Shown: piece after piece, positions 27,551 to 39,400 of the stretch
Position numbering within the stretch: position 1 is the stretch's first letter
Layout of the letters: each line of letters starts with the position of its first letter
NCBI RefSeq assembly: GCF_014805625.2
Contig: NW_023998415.1
Coordinates: forward strand, 5,677,862-5,741,861
DNA from: Glossina fuscipes
Taxonomy: Eukaryota; Arthropoda; Insecta; Diptera; Glossinidae
Reading direction: 5' to 3'
DNA: 64,000 bases
Notes under the pieces: generated by a model
The model's database searches: none
The model's input: only the letters and a program-made list of their open reading frames with translations
Told to the model about the DNA's origin: nothing
Program-made: the position numbers and the translations under genes

Positions 27551-28491
27551 AAAAGTCTTTAGTCAGCAACAAGGCCTAACTTTTGGTATTTTATGATAAA
27601 AATTCATCCAAGATAGTGGCTACCTATGCTTAATTAAGTCCAAATATGTTTATTTTTTGTAGCCCCTTCTATTTAATAGTCAGACATATTGCCTAATAAA
27701 ATCCAAATATCAAATGCGAAAATTACTTAACTGATATCATGAATTCACATACATTCACAAAAGAATTCTTTATGGACCTCACCAGTGCCTAGTCATAAGA
27801 AAGAAGAAAAAAATAGTTGTAGTAAACCCTAATATTAATTTTATTATAAAACCAAATTGTCAACCCATCGTAAACAAAAAAAAAAGAAGCTTTATGACGT
27901 GTGCAGTAACGAGTGAAGGCAGATATATTATAATAAATATTTATCATGAAAGGACATAACTGCTACTACTATCCGATATCCATCTAATATACCGCGACTT
28001 TGCTGCGTAAAGGTATCATTTTCTTACTTTACAAAGCAGTGCGAACTCTCCTTTTTCTAAACTTCGCACATGCAGAAGTGACTGCCACCGCAAGTCATTA
28101 CTTTGCCTGATTCAAAAATCCCTGACGAGATAGTCCTGAGTGAATTGTGATGAATGATTGCGATACGATAGTCGAAGCGTAAAAACCGTGAAGCAGGCCG
28201 ACTGAACATCAACATTCACATCAATGGTAAAGATTTCATTTGTAGGGTTACGATCAAGCAAAAGGCACACAAGGAAAACTTATCAGCAATTAACGAGAAG
28301 CGACCATAATATGTGAAGGTCCAGCATAGACAAACTTTTGACTTTTAAAACGCCAGGAAACGTTACTGACGGCTTGCTCGAATGTGTTACATACAAACAT
28401 CACACATAGTACTACTTCTTCCAGTTGTCTTCTACTTGTTTCAATCGTTAATTTACTGTTTGTGCATTCTTTCGTTTCTTATGCATTAATA

Positions 28492-28493
<2 letters not shown>

Positions 28494-28530
<37 letters not shown>
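28494..28530. repeat. (GA)n microsatellite
   Basis: Eighteen GA units; it makes the Leu-Ser tail of two overlapping minus-strand open frames that are not genes. Confidence 0.95.
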
Positions 28531-28534
<4 letters not shown>

Positions 28535-29341
28535 TAATTTTTTCCTTGTACTTCTAATTCGCACGTTGCTGAAAAGCGATGGCGAGAGCTTAAGAATATT
28601 TTTGCGTTTAAATGAATAACCAATATGCGCAGCCACCCAACAGATATCACTTTCAATTTGTGGTTGTGTACAGTTACAAATGAAAATTGGAAAATATACC
28701 GTATATGACCGACGATACTATTACAAGATGTACACATATCGAGCAATTCACATGATACACAAGCAAAAGATTCAATATTTCTTTCTTTTGCCGAAATATT
28801 TCGAACAATCTTATAAAGACTTGGTATTGTAAGGTATCTGGAATAAATGTTGTTTTTTTTCTTTTTTCTTCCTGAGAACAATCTTAAAATGTGAATTTCA
28901 TCGCGTCGGTAATTTTCATTCAATTTGTGTCTAAGTGTTAAGAATTAAACAAACAAATTAATTAACAATATACGCTAAACAATTTGATACACAAAATTTA
29001 CTTGTAATATACATAAAGGATATACGTGTGAAAGAAAGACTGACTGATCAACGTTGAATGCCTTCTATTAGAAAAGAAAGAGAAACTAGTTAGTCAGTGG
29101 AGGGACGAGCAAAAGATCAAAGTCAGAAAGTGATTTTCATGCAAACTAGAATTAATCAAATGGGATTAGCACGAAAACTAAATATGTGAAAGTGTATAAT
29201 TTCACTATGACCAGGGGGCAGGCAAGCTAACATTATCTTGTTGAATTTTAACTAACTTTTATTAAAGGTATTCGAAGACATTCTTGGCCACTGGTACGCA
29301 TAAAAAATGAAAGCGAGAATTTCTGCGAAAATGCGACTTTT

Positions 29342-29372
<31 letters not shown>

Positions 29373-29959
29373 TTTGCTCAGTTAAATTTAGTTTAAGTCG
29401 CATCGTTTGTAATTTATCTACCCTTGAATATTTCTTTCTTCGAACGTCGTTTACGAACAGAGAGTTACTTAACTATTAATTCAAATTAATTTGATGATTT
29501 ATATATAATAAGGTTACTTAGGGGGCGAGACAGAGAGAGAGAAAGTTTTGAAAATCCTATCAGTGACGTTTTGTTATTCACTTTTTAATGAGAACTTTTT
29601 GGAAAAAGTATTTTACCATTTTGTTTCCTGCAATGGACGAAAAGCCCAAATATCTATTGCTAATCGTGAATGTAAGCCGTTTGCGAAATTTTCGATACGT
29701 ATATCATTTTCGCACACAAATGAAGTAATGAAATTAACATACTTTTGCATGGTGGATGAAAAAGTATAAAGTTTATAAAATACGCGAAAAGAAGATACTG
29801 ATGTGTATTGATTAGGTTTGCAAATAAGCTCTTGCGTTGTTGAAAACGGTTGCGTTAAAAAACATACCTAATACGTTTATGTCTCCCGTAGACATAGGTC
29901 TTTCTTTCTACGATAGAAACTTTAATTCTCTACAATCTGTCAGTCAGTGTGAATTAAAG

Positions 29960-30600
29960 TGTAGAAATGGGAAAAAATGGTAGCTTCAACTTTCGAAATG
30001 GGGTGAAGAATCGCAACAAAGATATGAAGATTTCATCTAAAAAAAAATTCCAATCTTGAGTATAATGGACGTTCCGAAGACTTGCGAGAAAGTTAAGAAT
30101 GAAGAAATTTAAAGTCTATTCGGCAAAAATCGAGCACAAAGTGAAGAAGGGATTGCCGTACAGTTAGGAAAATGTCGACAAACAATTTTAGTTTAATTGT
30201 ATATAACGGCAAAGGAGTAAAAATGGATTCCTGATCAGCTAACCTAAGAGAACCGAAATAGCGCAGTTGTTATGTCGATATAAAAGTAAAAATTATCTCT
30301 AATAAATTATTGCAGGCAAAGTGAAATGGATTCGATGCGATGACCTTAAAAGACGAAAAACATGAATTAATCGAAGACAAATAACCACATGCCTTGAAAA
30401 GACAAAAGTATTTATGCCAAAAAAGCACTACTATGGAGTTGGTGGATTTGAAAATGGATCGTCCACTACAAATGTATAAAGACTGCGGAAAAAGTTCTTT
30501 TTGAATAATATCAAGGCCAACTAACTAGTCAGTCTTAAGGAATCCAAAGAAATCGCCTCAAAAGTATGGATCTTCCATCGAAAGCGAGATCAACCGTAAA
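29960..30600 (+). mobile_element. Heavily decayed mariner-type transposase remnant
   Basis: Pieces in different frames match mariner in order: EYNGRSEDL near 30060, AQSEEGIAVQLGKCRQTI near 30138-30190, ENRNSAVVM near 30250, GKVKWIRCDD near 30316, KRRKT then MPKKHYYGVGG near 30345-30450. Stops and frameshifts are frequent and no terminal repeats were found. It belongs to a different mariner lineage from the copies at 5.2-6.2 kb and 62.5-63.2 kb, judged by the differing motifs. Confidence 0.65.
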
Positions 30601-31224
30601 CTCCCCGGTCATGCATAGGGGAGGTAGCAATTGTATTTTAAATTAATTTTGAATTTTATCATAAAAATGCCAAGAACTTATTTCTACATCTAATAATACG
30701 AATTTGCATATGATTCACAAACACAACACCACGTAAACGCTTGCTTGTCTGTCTTTGCTTGTACTTGTACGTACATATATATACGCATTACGATAATAAT
30801 ATTGTTATTCTGACTGTTGCTAATGTGGTTAGTAGGTAATATTGTAAAAGCTTATATATATTGCTACCTCACTGCCACAGCAACTTACGACTCTAATCAT
30901 ACACGTTGCACTTGAATGCCTGCTAATTTATTTAATTCTATGCAAACAAGCGCAGCCAAAGCGAACAGCAAAATATATTATAATTACTTATGCTCGACAC
31001 CAGCTTTCGCGTACGAAAACAGGCAGACATTGTATTAAAAACAAATGCGTGCTTTCAACTGAAGTGAAAATTCTTTTAAATTGAATTTATTATAATAATC
31101 ATGAAAGAATACATATTTCTTCACTCGGTTATGACGTTGGTAACATTGAAAAACATTCACCTGTATAAATGCTTCAAGAATATAAATTAATCTATTCGAA
31201 CAGATGTTGGAAAAAATACGTGTT

Positions 31225-31565
31225 TCCAAAAGAACTACTAGTGGGGCGCGGCCCACCATTTCGTCTAATGCATTTCTTCACATAACGATTTTTCTTCACA
31301 ATAAGGCTTCATATACGGAATGCTCACAAAATCGTGAATCAAATCCGAACCATTTTCAATAGCATTCGTACTTGGACCAAAACATATCGCTATATGAAAT
31401 TTCATCAATATATCTTATAAATTGCGGCCTGTAGATTAAACACAAGAAAACAAGACAGATAGACAGACGGACGGACGGACGGACGGACGGACGGACGGGC
31501 AGACAGATAAGCTTAGATTCATGCAAAAAATGATTCTGAATCGATCGGTATAATGAAATGTGAGC
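31225..31565 (+). repeat. Family-1 repeat with expanded (GACG)n core
   Basis: Starts with a hairpin GTGGGGCGCGGCCCAC (near 31240), then CATTTTCAATAGCATTCGT, AAATTTCATCAATATATC, TTGCGGCCTGTAGATT, a pure GACG tract (31462-31499) and GATTCTGAATCGATCGGTAT. Confidence 0.75.
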
Positions 31566-32203
31566 CTACCTCAACTCCCTATGAGTGTTGTACGACAAGT
31601 ATTAAAATATTCCTATTTATATTTACCTAAATACCCGTTTCTCATAAAAAAAAAATCGCGCAAAACTGAATCGCAAAACAAAAATATCGAAACGGCAGAT
31701 ATTAACGCGTTGACACGCTCCCAATTAAGAGAAAATTCTTGCGGTGGAGGGTACCCAGTGTTCGTTTCAAAACGAAAGTAGCACTTTTTTTTTTTTGTTT
31801 TTAAATTTCATCATGCTATTAAATAGAAAAGAGAGAGGCGCAAAAGAAATCGACACCATGAAAAACACAATGGATTAGCATCAATAAGAATCAGTGTGCG
31901 ATAGTCGCAACATTTTAAATTAATTAAAATTCATTTGTGTGTTAGCGTTTCCACTTTCATACGCATGTTATTAAAACCAATGATTTAAAAAAAAAAAAAA
32001 AATGAAATTCTTTTCATTAAACGATTATTGGCAACAGTGAGAGCACCAAACATCCCAAAAAAAAGAAAAAAAAAACAAACGTTTACGAATATATTCTTAT
32101 GAATATTCCATTAATTTACATAAAATATTAAATAGAAAATAAAAAAATAAACAAAAAAAAAAAAAAAGAAAGAACAGAGAAAAAATCTTTAAATAACATT
32201 AAG

Positions 32204-32247
32204 GTCAGTCAGTCAGTCAGTCAGTCAGTCAGTCAGTCATTCAGTCA
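32204..32247. repeat. (GTCA)n microsatellite
   Basis: About ten CAGT units, one ATTC interruption. Not inside a recognised family-1 copy. Confidence 0.9.
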
Positions 32248-32984
32248 AAGTCAGCCACTCACTCATCCAAACGGTTACAATAATTTCTGTTTTCTTGTCT
32301 TAAACTTTTTTATTTATATTAAAATTTGTTTGTTTTTTTTCTTTTTTCTCATCTTTCAGAAAGGGAGAAAGTTGCATGCGGCTATTATATGCTCACAAAT
32401 TAATATTAATTTATTTCCTAGCGAAAATTTCTAAAATATTCAAAAAGCCAAAACGTACAAAAGTAATAATAGTCGAGAGAATTTATATGGAAAAGCGACG
32501 CTCAAGTTGATGAAAGTAAAAGCAGTAGCGATAGATACCTCAAGATAAGACATGATTTTAACAAATAATAGATTTTAAACGAAAATATATATGAAAAGTT
32601 CTTGACAAAGACAATGTTTTCTAACTCAATTGCAACTTTCCTGCTCACTAGATTCGCGATTCCGATGGCATCATAGTCTATAGGTACGCATCGTAGATGT
32701 ATGTACATAATATATAAATAATATATAATATATACATATATGTGTGTGCAGCTGCATGTATAAATATTTGTATATACATATATTTATGCATCGGTATACA
32801 TAAATATTTGTATATCCTTCTTTTATTTATTTATTGATATATAAAGTTCAGATACAATGACGTAACGCCCGAATCGTGTAATAGTAGACTATTAAAAATA
32901 ACGCGTATCGGCCAACTAAACATATGAACTTACTTAACTTTTACAGAGCAATTAAAATAAAAATAAGTTCAATTAAATTGCCTC

Positions 32985-33505
32985 ACGTTACCCTACTGCT
33001 ACTCATATAACCATTTTTCAAAGTAAATTCTTATATGGCAAGTAGTCCGATCCGAAACAATTTCAATAGCATTTTCGTCCTTGTGCGAAAACACATCGTC
33101 GGTTTACTAAATTTTATTAAAATCCCCCAATCGCACAATCGACATCAGCAGTGGAATGCTGTGACTATACGCACTTTGTGTAAAATGCATTCGGGATAGT
33201 TGGACCAAAGCAATAGTCGGGTATAGCTCACCATTAAATACCTTATATTTCCCTACGGTTGCTAATATAACCACTTTTTCAAGTAAGGTCTTATACGGAA
33301 AGTGGTCAAAAATGTGGATCGATCTGAACAATTGTCAATAGCTTTCGTCATTGGGCCAAAAGATGCCAGTCTATCAAATTTCATCAAAGTATCTCAAAAC
33401 TTGCGGCCTGTACGTTGAACGCAAGGAAACAATACAAACAAACAGACAAGCTTAGGTCAATGCAAAAAGTGATTCTGAATCGGTGCATATAACTTATTTG
33501 TGGAG
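32985..33505 (+). repeat. Two family-1 copies in tandem with a joining segment
   Basis: The first copy (32985-33120) breaks off inside the AAATTTTATTAAAATC block. A joining segment of about 100 bases follows (33120-33215: GACATCAGCAGTGGAATG..GCATTCGGGATAGTTGG). A second copy begins at TAGTCGGG and runs to GATTCTGAATCGGTGCATAT near 33490. The same joining segment occurs at 43195-43290. Confidence 0.6.
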
Positions 33506-33599
33506 AGCTTCATAAGCAAAGGGAAACGAAATTGTGGATTGAATAGAACCCAAAATCAACGAATGAGTTAATATTTTTCATCATTTTATCTGAATGAAC

Positions 33600-34380
33600 A
33601 AAGTATTCGTTAGTCAATCTATTCTTTCTTGACCATGAAAACTGCTTTGGATTGCTTTAGGCTTTATACCGTAGACCTAAAAGAGCACCGTGTGCCCAAA
33701 TTATTTGCATCAGATTGAAGCAGAAAGGTAACCCTTTACCATCATTAAGATATGTCACAAAATGTCTTGACTTAATTACCGAAGAGAAACCATTAATGTA
33801 CAGGACGAACTGAAAGAACCTTAGGAGAAACTTGGCATCACGAAGAATTCATTAGAGATGATAAGGGTTAAAAAGATAGGAGGTTAGTCGCTTCAACAAA
33901 TACGAACGGAAATTTCAACAAGTAGAAAGCTAAACGAAAGGATTGATGAATTTGATAGAACGCCTCACTAAAATCTGTGCATATGACATCCGTCTGTGAG
34001 CTACCAGAGAATGCCTTGAAAATTTGATAAGTAAATTCTAAAAGGTTGATTACGGGTGATCTTCGTTCTATGAAGGCATGGCGAGGCGGAGAAATCGTTG
34101 ATTTGATAAAGGAAATTAATGGTTGAGTAAACAATTTGTTTAAACAATTTTTGATGGAACACTAAACGTTTCTGTACCTTTTTAATTCTCCACAAGATCC
34201 ATATTTCGTTTTCATGCTGAAGACTAAGGAAAGCAATGTTACGACAACAAGATTGAAAATATTTAGTCGGCAGCGCATAATTTCACAATACATGACGGAA
34301 TGCCAACGGCATCTGATGCACGGCCAGACTTTATTGACGGTGTAAATTTTGTAATGCGTTACATTCAGAAGTTACCAAGA
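33600..34380 (-). mobile_element. Non-LTR retrotransposon reverse-transcriptase fragment (Jockey-like)
   Basis: On the minus strand, from about 34350 down, the pieces are: SGRASDAVGIPSCIVKLCA (the usual GPDGIP..LK region), then PRHAFIERRSPVINLLEFT, then QTDVICTDFSEAFYQIHQ (RT motif A, normally YTDFSKAFD), at about 34090-33930. Further down are weaker pieces of the palm and thumb. The YADD box was not seen. Frames shift several times, so it is a dead 5'-truncated copy. Clade assignment rests on motif style only. Confidence 0.65.
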
Positions 34381-36400
34381 TTAGTTAGTTAGTCCCGCTA
34401 ATTTTCATCTAAGAGATATACACATACATAAAATGGTATCATTGAATATTAATACATTATTACTAAGCTTCAGTAAAAATTTCAATAAAAGTTGTCAAGC
34501 AGTTCAGTTATAAGAGATTGCTAAATAGTTGAAGTCTGCATTTGAAAGTCCTACCGTCAAGCTAAATACGCAAGTGTATAAGTTATCATACTAATGTTCA
34601 TACAAAATAGTTGCTGGGATAAAACTTCCCCTCCATTTCCCGCCCCCCCATTTGGGGTAAAGCTTTATTTTTTTTGCTTAACTCAAAGGATAGCGCTGCT
34701 GAATACTTGCGAGTTATAAACAGTGGATGCGTTACGAATTCCCAAGCCCAAGTAACCATGATGCATGGTAAGCGAACCATTAGCATCAACGATAAAGCCG
34801 AATATACGTCAAGGTCCCATTTGAATTATCAGCTGGCCGTGGTGTACGGTGATTTATTCTATCACTAGGAAACATTACCAACAACAACTCATACGACTCC
34901 AACGACAAATGAGCGCAACTTACGAAAGTACATGATACCGTGTGTCTTCAGTAACACGTAGCAACACAGCAACATTCGCTTAGGAAATGTTTGCGGGCAC
35001 AAAAAGTTACACGATACATAACTTCTTATACTCTTTATGCATACAAATCGCTTAAATTTTATGCCTAACCAGGGAATATTCAGTGCATGGCGAGGTACTC
35101 ATCAAAAGCATTTACGGAAAACATGTGTGTAATTAGAACATAATTGTCATTCAGTTACTTTGAATTAAATTAAATTGGTTAAGGGAATATTTAGCAAATT
35201 ATTATTGTTGTTGTTGTTGTTGTTTAAGAGAGACTACCGTCTTCGTTATTTCGCATAAACAGCGCGGAACAGCGCTCGGAGTCATCAACACATTGTCCTC
35301 AAAACCGATCGTCTTCCCCTCTTTTCGAAAACAACTTTGAACTCTTCTTTTATTTTTTTCGGCAAACAAGAATCGCCACAACATCTCTCAAATCAATCAC
35401 TGTTGATTGCGAACAAGTGAATTTTTTAGAAGCGTAGAAGCGTATATTAGGTTTGCGCCGGAGACTAGGCTTATTTGTCCGTCTGTCCATCTTCTTGTCT
35501 TCAGCCTACAGGTCGCAATTTTTAATACATATATTAGTACGAAACCCGGTACACATCGATGTCTTTTGATCCAAGAACAAGCGCTTTTGGAGTTGATTCG
35601 GATCAATTTTTCGTTCATAACGTGTCATATAACGCCTTAACTTGAACACCATTCATTTGTAGAGTTCTTAATCGCTAGACTTGTTAATCATTAACAAGCA
35701 ACATTCAATCAACAAACAATATTCGAAATATTCCATTCTTTCAAAAATTGAACAAACAGCGTCGCTAAAAGAAGTGTAACTTGGTAAACCAATGATCGAA
35801 ATGTCATCAAATTTTGGCACGTATCGTTTGATGGTAGGAAGTACTATCCAGAAATTGTAGGCCTCTGTCAACAGTGTTACCCTATTATATATGTCGAACA
35901 GGGCAGTTATTCGTGTGATGGGTTACGCAGATCTAATATAAAGAAAGGGTATACGCTAAGCGTTTCAGAAGCCTTCACGTCCATATCAAGCAACAAGCAT
36001 CATACATATATTTGTATAGTTGCTTTATGGATTTTAATTTTTGTGAAAAGAAAAAGGAATTCAGTTAAACCTCGTAATGAAAGTGTCATTCAATTTTCAA
36101 CATTTTGAAAAATTTATTGAAATGTTAATAAAAAGCTAAAAACTCGATTAAGGATAATTGAATTTTCACCTGTGCATGGACGACAAAACAGAAGGCAAAA
36201 AGTGAAAAAGACTTTATATAATCCTGCGTGACGCAAAACGAAGAGATATGGATTTCAATTAATAATAAAAATTGATTGGTTTGGTCACGTAGCGAATTTA
36301 AGCTGGTTATTATTATGAATATTTTTTTTTTATTATTTTTATATATTATCCACTTTTACATTCTTTAACCATTTTCTTGTATTTGGCATTATACTTATAG
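34381..36400. other. Gene-less stretch before the first visible exon
   Basis: One short family-1 copy (35440-35640) and a (GTT)n run near 35205-35223. Probably intron of the cysteine-rich gene, since the exon at 36401 starts in phase 0 behind a good acceptor and has no start codon of its own kind. Confidence 0.45.
35440..35640 (-). repeat. Family-1 repeat, short copy
   Basis: TTATTTGTCCGTCTGTCC, CTACAGGTCGCAATTTTTAA, CGATGTCTTTTGATCCAAG and CGTGTCATATAACGCC in family order. Confidence 0.55.
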
Positions 36401-39400
36401 AAACCTACGGTCGGCGGTGGTAAACCAACAAAATATCACTATTATCCGCACAATCAACACATTTATATGTTGCCCGAATGTGCGATACAACAAGTCTGTA
36501 ATGCGGTCTATGTGCGTTTAAATTATACACAGCCACTGTGCGCTTGTCCATCAAGGTAAGAGAGTAAATTATGCGGTAAATTATTTATTTAAACTTGGTT
36601 TCATCATAAACTCCCTAACCGAGGATAGTAATTTCGTCAATCAGTTTGTAGCATCTCGAAATAGTCATCAGTATCGTGCATATCTTTGGCCGAAACGGCA
36701 CTCTTACAGGCTATTTATCCGTACGTCCGTCTACCAATACTCATATTATGGTCTATTTACTTTATCTGCATTTCTGTTTGTCTGTGTGTCTGTCTGTGTG
36801 TCTGTCTGCCTGTATTAAGAAAATCGCAAAATCTCAGATATTATAAAATAGGAAAATGAAAGTTTACCATACTTGATTCAAGTTAAGCATTTCGCGTATA
36901 CAAAAACAAAGTATGAAATATTAAATTATCATATTTAATAGCTTATGATCTGTACTATATATTAATCAGAAATTTGATCTAAATAATAAATAACTAGTCG
37001 AATATAAATAATTGCAATTGACCCATAAAACAGATATGTTCATACAAACTCTCATTAGAGAGTAACGGCGTTCAAAATTCGCTTCAACACGAATCGAGTT
37101 TCCTTGATCGTTTTTGTTCTTTTTTTACACTTTCCTTGGAAAATCAAGTCTACGCGATTATTATGGTCGCACATACAGTTACATTACATTATAACCTGTA
37201 TCAACCATTTCATCACTTGCCCCATCCAAACAATGTGTGCTGTTTCGCGTGTTCCGTTCAATACCATGAAGCGTAGCTGTTCGAAAATTGAATTGATTAC
37301 CGCCTGATGAATAGAGTTGTGTTGTGCAACAGCAAAAGCAACAAACACATCGTAGAGCATAATTGTTTTGGGTGGTTGTTGATTGGATGAATGTATGTGT
37401 AATTTAAACTGATTATATATTGCCTACGATTGAGATCTTTAAAACCCATATTTGTGTGCCGATGAAATGAATGATTTTTATGCATGATAGTTTTCTCTTG
37501 TCTGCACGAATGTGCTGAAGCGCAAAATTATTTCATTTTCATTTATCATTTTTAATATTTTATTCTCTCTTTTGCTTCAGATATCGTGATCCTTGCTCCG
37601 CCAGTTTAAATGAAGATGATCAGCATACCACTAAATTAGTGGGTGACATTAAAAAAAAAGTAAGTGAAATGTATAACATTTTTAAGAATAAGTTCTTCAT
37701 TAAAAAAAAAAAAAGAAAAAAAGAAGAAAAAAAAAACAAGTTTTACAATTTGAATTGATTTGAAGCCCTTCCACGTGATAATGTAAGTAGGTCTAAGACT
37801 TACTTGTCTATATTACTCGCAAAATTTACCGTTACGTAAAATTGTAAATAAGTAAAAACCTCATAATATGCTATCATAAAATGCCCTACATCATTCCACT
37901 ATTCAAAACAAGTCGAGATGGTCGTAAAAGTGCTCCGATCTGAAAGACATTTTCAAAAGCACTCATCCTTGGCCCGAAGTAGGTCGATGTTCCAAACTTC
38001 ATTAATCCACCTTACAAATTTGCAGCCCATATATTGAACACAAGAACACAGACAGACAAACTCAGACCGATTCTGAAGTTAACGTAATCTGATTCGATCA
38101 GTATAATCAAAAAAATGTACATCAGCACAAACTTAAAATGCCTTTTACACCACAAATGGTGTAAGGTATAAAAAGACATAATTGTCAAGACGAAATGTAC
38201 GATTGGAGTTCAGTTTATGGTCAACGGTAAAGACCCTGATTGTTCTCAGAATATCAAAAATGAGCAAGAGGTTAATTCGAATTTAACCACCTTATCATAA
38301 AATGCCTTATCTACGACATGAAAATAATTCATTTCCTTATCTCCAAGCTGATCGCATTTGCTATCTGTAACAATGTCGCGCAATTCATATCAAATTTTTC
38401 AATAAAAGTTCGTAGTTGCGGATTTGCTTCGAATTAATTTCGCACTGACGCGAATGCATCACAAAACTCTTCCTCTTTTCCCCCGTCCCATTACCTATGT
38501 CCTGAGAAAAGAACTGCACTCGACTCTTTCAGAATACTCGTGTGGAGAGTTGTCCTTGCAGTTGCCTTTCCCGGCGTTCGTGAAGTTAGCAAAAATTCTG
38601 ATAAATCTGATCTAGACTATGACAGAGGGAAACGGGGCGATGAAGAGAAGATTAAAAGGCTAATATAAAGCATGGACTGTACGGGTGAATAGATCAGAAT
38701 TTGCCAATCAAGCCCCCTCAAGTCTCCCTCTACCAAGCCTTTAACGATGTAATATAGCCTGATGATTAAACTTGGATCCTTTAGATCGATTGCGTGTTTT
38801 AATCTCATTATTTAGTGGCAATAGAGAATGGATACGGTAATCTGGCTAGGTTGAAGCTACCTGGAGATACATAATTCCTATCTAATCCTGGCGAACATAA
38901 TGTGTTACGCTATGAGGTGGCGACAGTCCGAGCTATATGCTGCCTTCATATTTTACCACTATGTTCTTAGTACATTTTTGTCATATTCGTCAGTGCGTTG
39001 TTAAGGAAATTCTCCAAAACTTGTCTCATCAGCTGCCATTCACAGATGGAAATTCGTTCAACTTGGAACTTTTCAAAATTAATTCATATGATAACCAAAC
39101 TATCCATACATTAAACTGGTTTTTGTAGCCAGTTGAGTTCCGCAGAGATATCGTAAGATGAAATATGTCGGTCTTTCTCAATTTGTTAAAGCATTTATCA
39201 TCGGTAGCCCGGAGAGCATCAAAGAATAAAGCATCTTCGCGATAAGCGCCACAAATATCTGATAGCCCGCCTTTATCGAACTGATAATAAAGAACATGAG
39301 CAAATTTTTCCAGAATTTTACTTCACTTTCAAACCGGATTTTATTTTCGACTAATATAATATATATGTGAAATGCTTTCATAGCTGAATTAATACATACT

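Larger units (their letters stand above)
18861..29959. other. Gene-less stretch rich in microsatellites
   Basis: Family-1 copies at 20500 and 26412, a family-2 copy at 26795, and the densest microsatellites of the window (19841-28530). No exon recognised. The piece 27930-28400 is less AT-rich and was not identified. Confidence 0.5.

Noticed and set aside
28486..28923. 145-codon open frame, minus strand
   Set aside because: Its end is a GA-repeat translation and the rest has no domain, splice context or family resemblance.
31440..31510. CRISPR-like regular repeats
   Set aside because: The GACG units are a microsatellite without spacers, in a eukaryotic genome.
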